From assembly GCF_016904955.1 (NCBI RefSeq), contig NZ_JADIKE010000039.1:1-64000 (forward strand): a DNA stretch of 64,000 nt, given 5' to 3'. The position numbers were made by a program, and so were the translations under genes. Below are positions 39,537-47,713 of the stretch, in pieces. The notes beneath the pieces are model-generated. The model was not told the origin of the DNA. It did no database searches and worked only from the letters and a program-made list of their open reading frames with translations. The stretch is from Dyella flava (GTDB lineage Bacteria > Pseudomonadota > Gammaproteobacteria > Xanthomonadales > Rhodanobacteraceae). The number at the start of each line of letters is the position of its first letter. Positions within the stretch are counted from its first letter, which is position 1.

Positions 39537-41405
39537 CTATTTTTCGGCAGCGTAGTCGAGCGATTCGCCGTCCGAGGACGTATTGGAGGCGTGGTCGGTG
39601 GCTTCGAGGCCATTGGTTTTCGCGGCTCCTGCACTCGCCGGGCTATAGCTTGCGATGTTGATCACCACGCGATTGCGGCCGTCGCGCTTAGCCCGGTAGA
39701 GCGCCTCATCCGCAGCGGCCAGCAAGCCGCGCAGGTCGTAGCTGTGATGGACGGTGGAGGCAATACCCAGGCTGGCCGAGATCGTAACGGGCACGGAGTC
39801 ATCAACGGGTGCTGCATGGATGGCGATGCGCAGTTGTTCGGCACGCTCGATAGCATTTTCCGCGCTGCACTCGGGTAGCAGGATGCCGAACTCCTCGCCG
39901 CCCAAGCGGCCGAACACATCGCAGGAGTGCAGGTGGCGTTGGCATACAGCGACGGCACGCCGCAACACTTGATCGCCCGTGATGTGGCCGTGAGTGTCGT
40001 TGATCGTCTTGAAGTGATCCAGGTCGATCAGGATCAGGCTGGCGCAGCGCATGGATTTTGCGGCGTAGCGTAGCGATTGCTCCGCCTCTTCTACAAAATG
40101 CTGGCGGTTGAAAATGCCGGTGAGTCCGTCTCTGCGCGCCATGCGCATAAAGCGCAGCTGCGAGCGCTTCAGGCGGTATAGCCAGAAGGCGATCGATGCC
40201 AGCACGGTCAGTAGCAGGGCAATGTAGAGGCGGCTGGTTTCTACAGCTTTATGGTCGAGGGCCTGCCTTAGCTGAAGGATCTGGTTTTGTTTGTTCAGCT
40301 CATTAAGTTCAGTCTTTTTGGCTTCGACTTGCTGTTTGACGAGCTGGTAAGCCAGTGCCTTCTCGCGGGTGTCGTCGAGGTGCCCGTTGTTGGCGATCAT
40401 GTATTTTTCATGATAGGCAAGTGCGGCGCGCAGGTCGCCTTTATCCCGGGCGATCTGATAGAGCAGCTCGTATGCTTTGATCAGTGGTTCGCTGAAACCG
40501 CTCTTGGATGCAGCGTCAACCGTGGCAATCGCATATTTTTCCGCTTGTGAGGTGTCGCCGGATTTCCAGAATGCTTCGGCGAGCATGGCGTTGTATTCGG
40601 AAGCCAGGTCTTCATAGTGAATTTTTTGTACATCGGCATAGTTGTTTTGCAATATGGCAATCGCATCACTGATCTTGCCTCGCTGCATGGCCAGGGCGGC
40701 CATGTCGCGTCTAATCGTATCAACGGCCAGCATGTCGCCGGCTTCCAAGCATTCCGTTAGCCCTTGCTGAAACTGCGATGGAATCGTGTCGATGCCCTGT
40801 CCTTTGCGAAATTCAGCCTCGAGCTTTATGCCTATGCCTATACAGGTATAGCCTCCCGCGGAGGGCGTGGTCAGGATCTGATCGGTGTAATTGATGGCCA
40901 GGTCATATTGACCAGCCGCGATCAGCAATTGCGCAGCTTCCGCCAGTACGTGCAGTCGGGTGTTTTTATCGGTGATTTGCGGTAGCTGGTCGAGCGCCTG
41001 GTCGAGATAGGCAAAAGCATCTTCATAGCGATGACCGATGCCAAGAATGTTGATCAGAGTGGCTTTAGCCTGCTCTCGCAAATTGATATCGGGGTCCTGT
41101 GTTGCTACCGCTTCCAGCATCGACCTGGCTTTGTCGTTCTGACCGAGATAAGCGGTTTGCCAGGCTTCCAGATAGCGTAAATGCCATTTGTCGGCATCCG
41201 ACAGTTTTGCCGCTCTGCTTTCGAGTTGCGCGATCAGCGTTACGTAGACGTCGTTGTGCGCCATCTTGATGTCATCCGCGCGAGCAAATAGCTGAGCGGT
41301 GTCATCCGTTGCGGGCGCGGTGGCAGCCACCACGCCCGCAGGCATGCCTAGGAGCAATGCGACTCCTGCGAAATATCTCCGGCGCTTGCTGCCGGTGACG
41401 CGCAT
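39537..41405 (-). CDS. TPR-TM-GGDEF protein, copy 1 (622 aa)
   Basis: The protein shares the whole layout of the next gene: signal or N-terminal helix (FAGVALLLGMPAGVVAA), TPR-type helical sensor, the coil (KQQVEAKKTELNELNKQNQI), the membrane helix (YIALLLTVLASIAFWLYRL) identical to copy 2, and RRDGLTGIFNRQHF with GRLGGEEFGILL. The RxxD site is lost (HSCD). The two proteins are recent tandem duplicates, with the C-terminal halves much more alike than the sensors. Both probably make cyclic di-GMP in response to different inputs. The gene begins 8 bp after the acidic protein's stop. Confidence 0.88.
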   Translation of the reverse strand: MRVTGSKRRRYFAGVALLLGMPAGVVAATAPATDDTAQLFARADDIKMAHNDVYVTLIAQLESRAAKLSDADKWHLRYLEAWQTAYLGQNDKARSMLEAVATQDPDINLREQAKATLINILGIGHRYEDAFAYLDQALDQLPQITDKNTRLHVLAEAAQLLIAAGQYDLAINYTDQILTTPSAGGYTCIGIGIKLEAEFRKGQGIDTIPSQFQQGLTECLEAGDMLAVDTIRRDMAALAMQRGKISDAIAILQNNYADVQKIHYEDLASEYNAMLAEAFWKSGDTSQAEKYAIATVDAASKSGFSEPLIKAYELLYQIARDKGDLRAALAYHEKYMIANNGHLDDTREKALAYQLVKQQVEAKKTELNELNKQNQILQLRQALDHKAVETSRLYIALLLTVLASIAFWLYRLKRSQLRFMRMARRDGLTGIFNRQHFVEEAEQSLRYAAKSMRCASLILIDLDHFKTINDTHGHITGDQVLRRAVAVCQRHLHSCDVFGRLGGEEFGILLPECSAENAIERAEQLRIAIHAAPVDDSVPVTISASLGIASTVHHSYDLRGLLAAADEALYRAKRDGRNRVVINIASYSPASAGAAKTNGLEATDHASNTSSDGESLDYAAEK

Positions 41406-41413
41406 GGTCCTGG

Positions 41414-41758
41414 TTACGACAGAGAAAGTGATGACGCGAACACTGAATCGCCAGCATCTTTTGACCGCTTGGCTCCAGTGGTACCCCCTTCTTCCTCTTC
41501 CTCCTCTTTCTTCTCGGGATCGGGCTGCTCTGGTTCCTCCGGAATTTCTTCCGGACTCGGGCCAGGAGTCTGCATGTCCATCAGTTTTACTTGCCCTAGC
41601 AGAGCCTGCAGTTCGGAAACGTCGTTGGTGAGAATGGCCGAACGCATCTCGATTTCGATGTCTGCCTCAATCAACGCCTGTTCAATCTCACCCGCAGGCG
41701 CATGGCGCCAATGCGCTTCGCTTCCCATTCTTTCCAGAAAATCGACAACATCCGACAT
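41414..41758 (-). CDS. Acidic protein with leader-like N-terminus (114 aa)
   Basis: Residues 1-55 are helical and leader-like (VVDFLERMGSEAHW..., then ILTNDVSELQALLGQVKLMD); residues 62-90 are an extreme Pro/Glu tract (PEEIPEEPEQPDPEKKEEEE), and the tail is Ser/Lys-rich. No signal peptide or known domain is seen. AGGGGTAAGCTCG precedes the ATG. It is the first gene of an operon with the two GGDEF genes (8-bp gap). A RiPP precursor role is possible because of the leader-like start, but no modifying enzyme is nearby; a regulator or partner of the GGDEF proteins is the alternative. Confidence 0.6.
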   Translation of the reverse strand: MSDVVDFLERMGSEAHWRHAPAGEIEQALIEADIEIEMRSAILTNDVSELQALLGQVKLMDMQTPGPSPEEIPEEPEQPDPEKKEEEEEEGGTTGAKRSKDAGDSVFASSLSLS

Positions 41759-42339
41759 CGAGCTTACCCCTGTTGTTGTTCAGCTACTTTGCGATCCCCA
41801 GCTGAGCCCCTGGACACGTGCGCCCCGGATAGCCGTAGGGCGGGTTTATCATAGCCTGCCCAAAGGCTTCCCATGCGATATAAATCAGCACGGACAGGGC
41901 ACAATGGTATGGACCATGGGCCTTGTTTTTTACAAAGATGAAGATGCGAATGGGCGATAAATCAGTTATCGGCCAATTCGCGATTCAGCGATTCCAGCCG
42001 GACAAGGCACTGATATCGATATCCATGCCACGGGCGGGTGGAATGGCCAGCGCATCGGACTTTCCAACATCTGTCCCTGGCAGTGTTTTAAGCTTCAGTC
42101 AGGTCCATCTGTCAGGGGTCGGCCAGGCACTTTGATCGGTTCTGGCTGGCTCCGAAATGCGACTAGCCGCAGGTGCCGGATCGATGCCCAGGCCGGCATC
42201 GGGGCAATCCCGAGACAAAACGCCGGGCTTCATATGGGCGGGTAAGCCTTTTGGTCTTGCTGGATGATGCTTTGTTCAGACACTTACCCCCGGAACCACT
42301 ACCCGTACAGTATTGGCGGATTACTCAGGTGGCGAGTGA
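41759..42339. other. Gene-free stretch with divergent promoters
   Basis: This separates the minus-strand acidic-protein/GGDEF operon from the plus-strand GIY-YIG gene. Short plus-strand frames (41923-42135, 42173-42364) have no binding site or motif and are not called. No operator or repeat was recognised. Confidence 0.3.
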
Positions 42340-42990
42340 GTGTCGAGGTTCGTGGTGGCTGTGAACGAGCCAGATGAACAGGGCGATCTGGACGTGCTGC
42401 GCGCCGCTCGTGGCGGGCACACTTTCGTCTACGTGCTGCCATGCCAGGGTGAGGACCTGACCAAGATCGGTTTCACCCACGACCCCGTCCAGCGCTTTCG
42501 CAGTTTCCATCCGCGCTTCTTCGCGCTGTTCGATCTGCAGCAGGGCATGCTGATCGAGACCAGCCGCCTGCGCGATGCGCGGCGTCTTGAGCGATTGCTG
42601 ATTGAGCGGTGGCCCGAATGCAGGGCGTCTGCGCCGTTGCTGGTGTCGGAAGCGGCCGGCGGGCATACCGAATGGTTCCGTGGCATTGCGGGTGAGGTCG
42701 ATGCATTCGCGCGTCGTGTAGCCGAACGCTACGGTTACACCGTGCATGCGCCTTTGCACGATTGGCTGCGAAGTCGCTTTGCCGAGTGTGCCGATCAGCT
42801 TTACGAATGGTCGTCGCGGATGTTGGAGATGATTGAGTGGCAGGCGCTCAATGCGCTACCCGAAGCTTTAGATACGCGTTATGCCAAGACGCTTGGCGAT
42901 ACGCTCGATGCGTGTTCTGCGCTGGATATGGATCTGGCCCGCCTGGTGCCGCCCGAGGTGCTGGCGTGGCATGCGAGAGATGCTTGTTGA
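42340..42990 (+). CDS. GIY-YIG/T5orf172-like domain protein (216 aa)
   Basis: The segment TFVYVLPCQGEDLTKIGFTH, then DPVQRFRSFHPRF and RLLIERWP match the GIY-YIG/T5orf172 pattern ('vYvl.....KiG.T.....R...h'). The C-terminal half is helical (YEWSSRMLEMIEWQALNALP), perhaps a DNA or RNA contact region. The start is GTG 42340 with AGGTGG upstream; a second GTG is at 42358. It may act as a small nuclease, but catalytic residues cannot be confirmed by eye. Confidence 0.7.
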   Translation: MSRFVVAVNEPDEQGDLDVLRAARGGHTFVYVLPCQGEDLTKIGFTHDPVQRFRSFHPRFFALFDLQQGMLIETSRLRDARRLERLLIERWPECRASAPLLVSEAAGGHTEWFRGIAGEVDAFARRVAERYGYTVHAPLHDWLRSRFAECADQLYEWSSRMLEMIEWQALNALPEALDTRYAKTLGDTLDACSALDMDLARLVPPEVLAWHARDAC

Positions 42991-43067
42991 CGCGGCATTT
43001 CCAGCATGCAGCGACGGTGGATAGGCTCTAAAATACGCGGGTTGTCGATGAAGTTCAGGAGGCCTCT

Positions 43068-43331
43068 ATGGCTACCGGTTGGGCCGGCGATGGTGCCGTG
43101 CAAGACCAGATCGATGCCACGGTCAATGATGCGGTCCAGCGTGCGCGGCGCCAGTTGAAGAAAGGTCCCGGCCTGACGCACTGCGAAGAGTGCGATGCGC
43201 CCATTCCTGCGGCGCGCCGCGAAGCCGTGCCCGGCGTACGTTTGTGTGTCAACTGTCAGCAAGCCCAGGATGCCGAGCGCAGTACCAGCCTCTACAACCG
43301 GCGCGGAAGCAAGGACAGCCAGCTGCGCTGA
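43068..43331 (+). CDS. DksA/TraR-type C4 zinc-finger protein (87 aa)
   Basis: The zinc finger is HCEECDAPIPAARREAVPG then VRLCVNCQQ, which gives C-x2-C-x17-C-x2-C, as in the short DksA/TraR homologues (YbiI type). The helical N-terminus (IDATVNDAVQRARRQL) is much shorter than in DksA, so it lacks the full coiled coil. It may contact RNA polymerase or act as a small zinc protein. AGGAGGCCTCT precedes the ATG at 43068. Confidence 0.88.
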   Translation: MATGWAGDGAVQDQIDATVNDAVQRARRQLKKGPGLTHCEECDAPIPAARREAVPGVRLCVNCQQAQDAERSTSLYNRRGSKDSQLR

Positions 43332-43466
43332 CCGATAAACGTCTGGTAACGGACAAGCGCTGCTTGCGTATTCGCGCGGAATGCTTGCGCTAGACATGAT
43401 CGTGACAAAGTCCTGCTCCCCTTGGTGATAGTCTCGGGCCGTCCCCATTCATGCAAGGAGCGGCCC

Positions 43467-43781
43467 ATGGAATTCAGCTTCAATAACTGGGGTGAAGCCG
43501 TGGCGTTTCTTTCCGCGCGCACCGATATGGCGCTGGAGGGCGTGATGGCGCTCAACGCGCAGCAGATGGTGGATCAGCAGGTGATCGCCGCGTTGCTGTG
43601 TTCGCATTCCCACTTGCGGGATGCTGCCGATACCTGGCGGCAGCTGGCTTCGAAGACACTGCCGATTACCCTTGTACGCAGTTTGCAGGACGACCAGCCG
43701 GCGTCGGTTCGCGAGGCGTATTCCGAACGCATGGCCTATTGGGAGGCAGTTTTCCGCAGGGCCATCCCGGAAAGCGAATGA
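43467..43781 (+). CDS. Hypothetical helical protein (104 aa)
   Basis: The protein starts MEFSFNNWGEAVAFLSARTD and is mainly helical (MVDQQVIAALLCSHSHLRDA then WRQLASKTLPITLVRSLQ). No family is recognised. AAGGAGCGGCCC precedes the ATG at 43467, a good binding site. It follows the DksA-like gene by 135 bp in the same direction, so it may be independently transcribed. Confidence 0.6.
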   Translation: MEFSFNNWGEAVAFLSARTDMALEGVMALNAQQMVDQQVIAALLCSHSHLRDAADTWRQLASKTLPITLVRSLQDDQPASVREAYSERMAYWEAVFRRAIPESE

Positions 43782-43884
43782 GGCAAAACGCGGGCAACTA
43801 GGCTTATGCAGGTGCATTGAAGAGAATGGCGTGTAACCATACGCGCCATTCTTCCTTTCGTTGTTCACGCAAGGCTTGTTGAAC

Positions 43885-44700
43885 ATGCGCCATTCATTAC
43901 GACGTGTTATCGCGTCAGTCGTTTTGCTGATCGCCGCGCACGCGTCGTTCGCTCAGGCACCGCAAACGGTGCAGCTGCAAAACCTCACCTGGACCGAGCT
44001 GCGCGATCAGGTTCGCGCGGGCAAGACCACCATCATCATTCCGATCGGCGGCACCGAGCAAAGCGGTCCGTATGTCGCAGTGGGCAAGCACAATGTGCGG
44101 GCGGAATATCTTTCCGAGAAGATCGCGCAGCGGTTGGGCAATGCTCTGGTTGCGCCGGTGGTGGCCTATGTCCCGGAAGGTGGTTACGCACCGCCGACCT
44201 CGCACATGCGCTTTCCAGGCACCATTACCATTCCGGACGATGTTTTCGAAAAGCTGCTGGAATCGGCGGCCAATAGTTTCGCGGTGCATGGCTTTCGCAA
44301 CATCGTGTTTCTGGGTGACCACGGCGGTTACCAGAAGGATCTGAAGCAGGTGGTGGCGCATCTCAATAAAACCTGGGCCGGCACCAATGCCCGCGCGATC
44401 CTGCCGCCGGAGTATTACGAGACGTCATCGGATGGCTATGCGCAGATCCTGCGCCAGCACGGTTATCGCGATGACGAAATCGGCACCCACGCGGGCCTGG
44501 CCGATACCTCGCTGCAATTGGCTGTCGCGCCGCAGATGGTCCGACTGAGCGAGCTGAAGGCGGCGCCCAAGCCGGGTGCGGCGGATGGCGTCTATGACGG
44601 CGATCCCCGTCGCTCCAGCGCCGAACTCGGCCAGCTGGGTGTCGATGCTATAGTTTCGCGCACGGTCGACGCCATTCGGAGAGACACGGCGGGGCGTTGA
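43885..44700 (+). CDS. Exported creatininase-like hydrolase (271 aa)
   Basis: A signal peptide (VIASVVLLIAAHASFA) ends near residue 23. The mature part is creatininase-like: TIIIPIGGTEQSGPYVAVG (metal-site Glu), VPEGGYAPPTSHMRFPGTI and FLGDHGGYQKDL (Asp/His metal ligands), then a late GTHAGLADTS. The family hydrolyses amides such as creatinine with two metals. The periplasmic location and the substrate need caution. The start at ATG 43885 is the first to give a normal signal peptide. Confidence 0.85.
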   Translation: MRHSLRRVIASVVLLIAAHASFAQAPQTVQLQNLTWTELRDQVRAGKTTIIIPIGGTEQSGPYVAVGKHNVRAEYLSEKIAQRLGNALVAPVVAYVPEGGYAPPTSHMRFPGTITIPDDVFEKLLESAANSFAVHGFRNIVFLGDHGGYQKDLKQVVAHLNKTWAGTNARAILPPEYYETSSDGYAQILRQHGYRDDEIGTHAGLADTSLQLAVAPQMVRLSELKAAPKPGAADGVYDGDPRRSSAELGQLGVDAIVSRTVDAIRRDTAGR

Positions 44701-44813
44701 CGTCGGTCCGTAAATGTATTTGCCGGTTGGCGTCCAGACATATGAGCACAAGCAGAAGTTCGACGGCAATCGGTGGTGTTTTTTTATTGCTTTCTCTACA
44801 TAGGGAATTTGCT

Positions 44814-45977
44814 GTGAAATTTGATCGTCTTGGGCATCTTGCCTTGCGTGCCGGTGTGGTCCTGGCAGGTTTGTGTGTTTCCGTCGCCGCTGCGGCGCAA
44901 ACAGTCACCACCGTTCCCGGCATGCCGCCGGTGACCAATCCCAGCAACATGTATAGCGATGCCGGCTACGACATGTTCAGTCCGGCAGTGAAGGGTGCGT
45001 TGCAGCGCATCTATGTGCCCAACCTGCGTTCGAACGACGTTTACGTGATCGATCCGGCCACGTTCAAGGTGGTCGACAAATTCAAGGTCGGCTACAGCCC
45101 GCAGCACGTCGTGCCGTCGTGGGATCTGAAAACCCTGTGGGTGACCAACAACGCCGAAGGCCGCACCGACGGCAGCCTCACGCCGATCGATCCGATGACC
45201 GGCAAGCCCGGCAAGGAAGTGATGGTCGACGATCCGTACAACATGTACTTCACGCCGAACGGCAAGGAAGCCATCGTGGTGGCCGAAGCGCATGCGCGCC
45301 TGGATTTCCGCGATGCGCACACCATGGCGCTGAAGAGCAGCCTGCAGGTGCCGGAGTGCAAGGGCATCAATCACGCCGATTTTTCGATTGACGGCAAGTA
45401 CGCCATCTTCACCTGCGAGTTCGGCGGCAAGGTGGCGAAGATCGACATGGTTCACCAGAAAGTGCTCGGCTATCTGGATTTGCGCAAGGGTGGCATGCCG
45501 CAGGACATCCGCGTTTCGCCGGATGGCAAGGTGTTCTACGTGGCGGACATGATGGCCGACGGCGTGTTCCTGATCGACGGTGACAGCTTCACCAAGATCG
45601 GTTTCATCAAGACCGGCATCGGCACGCACGGCATGTATCCCAGCCGTGACGGTACCAAGCTGTATGTTGCCAATCGTGGCTCAAACAAGGTGCACGGTCC
45701 GCGCAATGGTCCGGGCAGCGTGTCGGTGATCGACTTCGCCACGCGCAAGGTCGTTGCCAACTGGCCGATCCCGGGTGGTGGCAGTCCGGACATGGGCAAC
45801 GTCACGGCGGATGGCAAGTGGCTGTGGCTGTCGGGTCGCTTTGATGACGTGGTGTATGCGTTCGACACCACCACCGGCAAGGTGAAGATCATCAAGGTCG
45901 GCATGGAGCCGCATGGTTTGGCGGTATGGCCGCAGCCGGGCCGTTACTCGCTGGGTCACACCGGCATCATGCGTTGA
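44814..45977 (+). CDS. Secreted YVTN-type beta-propeller protein (387 aa)
   Basis: After a signal peptide (LALRAGVVLAGLCVSVAAAA) the protein has repeated propeller blades of the YVTN type, such as IYVPNLRSNDVYVIDPATFK, LWVTNNAEG, VLGYLDLRKGGMPQDIRVSP and KLYVANRGSNKVHG. It should form a seven-blade propeller in the periplasm, as in YncE and quinoprotein amine dehydrogenase-like proteins. A metal or redox function is possible but not shown. The GTG at 44814 follows GGGAA; a longer start at 44697 would spoil the signal peptide. A rho-independent terminator follows. Confidence 0.82.
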   Translation: MKFDRLGHLALRAGVVLAGLCVSVAAAAQTVTTVPGMPPVTNPSNMYSDAGYDMFSPAVKGALQRIYVPNLRSNDVYVIDPATFKVVDKFKVGYSPQHVVPSWDLKTLWVTNNAEGRTDGSLTPIDPMTGKPGKEVMVDDPYNMYFTPNGKEAIVVAEAHARLDFRDAHTMALKSSLQVPECKGINHADFSIDGKYAIFTCEFGGKVAKIDMVHQKVLGYLDLRKGGMPQDIRVSPDGKVFYVADMMADGVFLIDGDSFTKIGFIKTGIGTHGMYPSRDGTKLYVANRGSNKVHGPRNGPGSVSVIDFATRKVVANWPIPGGGSPDMGNVTADGKWLWLSGRFDDVVYAFDTTTGKVKIIKVGMEPHGLAVWPQPGRYSLGHTGIMR

Positions 45978-45989
45978 TCGATGCCTGAG

Positions 45990-46037
45990 AGGGCGGGATT
46001 GGCCGGGCTGCTTGCCGGGTCAGTCCCGCCCTTTTTG
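45990..46037 (+). terminator. Rho-independent terminator
   Basis: AGGGCGGGA and TCCCGCCCT form a 9-bp stem, followed by TTTTTG. A second inner stem (GGCCGGG) lies between. It terminates the beta-propeller gene 13 bp past its stop codon. Confidence 0.85.
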
Positions 46038-46062
46038 TTTGATCGCGCAGGCATTGCGTTGA

Positions 46063-46665
46063 TCAAGGCGTGGAGCTGGCGCCGTGGAACACATGCAGGG
46101 CCGCGTACTGCAGCAGCATGATGGTCTTTCCATCCACGATCTCGCCGCGCTTGACCATCGCCATGGCCGCATCGAAGGGCAGCTCCAGCACTTCGATATC
46201 TTCGCCTTCTTCCTCGATACCACCGCCACGGCTGATCTTTGATGCGGCGTCGTACTCCGCCACGAAGAAGTACAGCTTCTCGGTCACCGAGCCGGGGCTC
46301 ATGAACGCCTCGAATACCTTGCGCACTTCGCCCACGCGATAACCGGTTTCTTCTTCCACTTCCGCGCGGATGCGTTGTTCGGGCGTGGCCTGATCGAGCA
46401 ACCCGGCCGGTGCCTCGACCAGCATGCCGTCGTGGCCGTTGACGTAGGCGGGAAAGCGGAATTGGCGGATCAACACCACGCGACGCGTCGCCAACTGGTA
46501 GAGCAGCACGGTGGCGCCGTTGCCGCGATCATAGGTTTCCCGTTGCTGGCGCTGCCAGCTGCCATCGGCACGGCGGAAGTCGAAGACCGTTTTCTTCAGC
46601 AGGTACCAGTCGTCCGAGAGCACCTGGCTTTCGATGACGCGGACGCGGTCGGTGGTTTCGGCCAT
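46063..46665 (-). CDS. nudK: NudK-type GDP-mannose pyrophosphatase (200 aa)
   Basis: The Nudix region is EAPAGLLDQATPEQRIRAEV then EEETGYRVGEV, and it fits the variant Nudix box of NudK. MSPGSVTEKLYFFVAEY follows and is a hallmark of this subfamily, as is RQFRFPAYVNGHDGMLVE. NudK hydrolyses GDP-mannose to GMP and mannose 1-phosphate. The ATG at 46665 follows GGAG; an upstream start at 46713 would overlap the promoter region. It is divergent from a DeoR-type regulator, with 10-bp-phased repeats in between. Confidence 0.88.
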   Translation of the reverse strand: MAETTDRVRVIESQVLSDDWYLLKKTVFDFRRADGSWQRQQRETYDRGNGATVLLYQLATRRVVLIRQFRFPAYVNGHDGMLVEAPAGLLDQATPEQRIRAEVEEETGYRVGEVRKVFEAFMSPGSVTEKLYFFVAEYDAASKISRGGGIEEEGEDIEVLELPFDAAMAMVKRGEIVDGKTIMLLQYAALHVFHGASSTP

Positions 46666-46706
46666 GAGCGGGACTCCAGGCGGACACGGGTTGCCAAAAA
46701 CGATAA

Positions 46707-46743
46707 CGTGCAATATCGTGCAAAGTCAATGAATATCATGCAC
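46707..46743. promoter_or_regulatory. Possible DeoR operator repeats
   Basis: CGTGCAA occurs at 46707-46713 and 46717-46723, and CATGCAC at 46737-46743, spaced by 10 and 20 bases, that is, on one face of the helix. The last lies just before the DeoR ATG. DeoR-family regulators often bind direct repeats in this arrangement, so autoregulation and control of nudK are plausible. Confidence 0.45.
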
Positions 46744-46748
46744 GCACC

Positions 46749-47504
46749 ATGCTGACCAGCCACCGCAAACAAGCCATCCTGGCCGCGCTGAAGCGGGAGG
46801 GGCAGGTTGTCGCCAAGACACTGAGTGAGGCCTTTGAGGTCTCAGAGGACACCATTCGGCGCGATTTGCGCGAACTTGCCGCCGAGGGCCTGCTGCAGCG
46901 GGTCCATGGCGGGGCGTTGCCGTCGTCGCCCGCGGCGGGCGATTTCGTGCAGCGCCAGCAGATCAGCCCGAATGCCAAATCGGCCATCGCGCGCAAGGCA
47001 GCCAGCCTGATCTCACCGGGGCAGGTGGTGATCTTTGATGGCGGGACGACCTGCGTGCAGCTGGCCCGGCATCTGCCTGCCACCTTGCAGGCGACGGTGG
47101 TGACGCACAGCCCCAGCGTGGCGGTGGCGTTGGTCGATCATCCGGGCATCGAGGTGGTGATGATCGGCGGAAGGCTGTTCAAGCACTCCATCGTCAACGT
47201 GGGTGCGGCGGCGATCGAGGCCATCGGGCATATCCGTGCCGATACCTACTTCATGGGCGTGACGGGCGTGCATCCCACCGAAGGACTGAGCACGGGGGAT
47301 CTCGAAGAAGCGTATGTGAAGCGTGCGCTGGCTGCGCGTGCGGCAGAAGTGGTGGTGCTTGCGTCAGCCGAGAAGCTCAATGCGGCTTCGCCGTATGTGA
47401 TTGCGCCGGCGAACGCGGCGGCCACGTTGATCGTGGATGGGGATACGCCGGAGGCGGTGACTGATCCGTTTGCGGCTTTGGGGATGGTGATTTTGCGGGC
47501 TTAA
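46749..47504 (+). CDS. DeoR family transcriptional regulator (251 aa)
   Basis: The N-terminal winged helix shows RKQAILAALKREGQVVAKTL and FEVSEDTIRRDLRELAAEGL, typical of DeoR proteins, then RVHGGAL. The sensor domain has VIFDGGTTCVQLARHLP and a late GVTGVHPTEGLSTGDLEEA, the DeoRC sugar-phosphate pocket. It is likely to sense a phosphorylated sugar and to regulate the divergent nudK and perhaps other genes. The start is immediately downstream of CGTGCAA repeats, which suggests autoregulation. Confidence 0.9.
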   Translation: MLTSHRKQAILAALKREGQVVAKTLSEAFEVSEDTIRRDLRELAAEGLLQRVHGGALPSSPAAGDFVQRQQISPNAKSAIARKAASLISPGQVVIFDGGTTCVQLARHLPATLQATVVTHSPSVAVALVDHPGIEVVMIGGRLFKHSIVNVGAAAIEAIGHIRADTYFMGVTGVHPTEGLSTGDLEEAYVKRALAARAAEVVVLASAEKLNAASPYVIAPANAAATLIVDGDTPEAVTDPFAALGMVILRA

Positions 47505-47548
47505 GGCGGATTAATCAGAGCGACTTCCGGTCCGCATGACTCTACCGC

Positions 47549-47684
47549 TCGTCGCCCCGGCGCAGGCCGGGGCCCAGCGACTTTGCTCTCGATGCATAGG
47601 CGCACAGAACGAGCTTTAAGCGGAAGTCGCTGGGTGACCAGCTTCGCTGTTGTGAAGCGACTCTGGCCTGCGCCGGGACGACGG
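47549..47684. repeat. Dispersed palindromic intergenic repeat, diverged copy 3
   Basis: The ends (CTCGTCGCCCCGGCGCAGGC and GCGCCGGGACGACGGG) match the ends of the copies at 5420 and 17129, but the 90-bp interior is different and has its own short hairpin (CAGCTTCGCTG). It lies between the convergent DeoR and fabV genes. The shared ends with changed interiors suggest separate sub-families of one element. Confidence 0.65.
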
Positions 47685-47713
47685 GATGGGGTTTACAGTT
47701 GAATCGAAAGACC

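Noticed and set aside
41923..42135. 70-codon frame in the gap upstream of the GIY-YIG gene
   Set aside because: No binding site, no motif and unusual composition.
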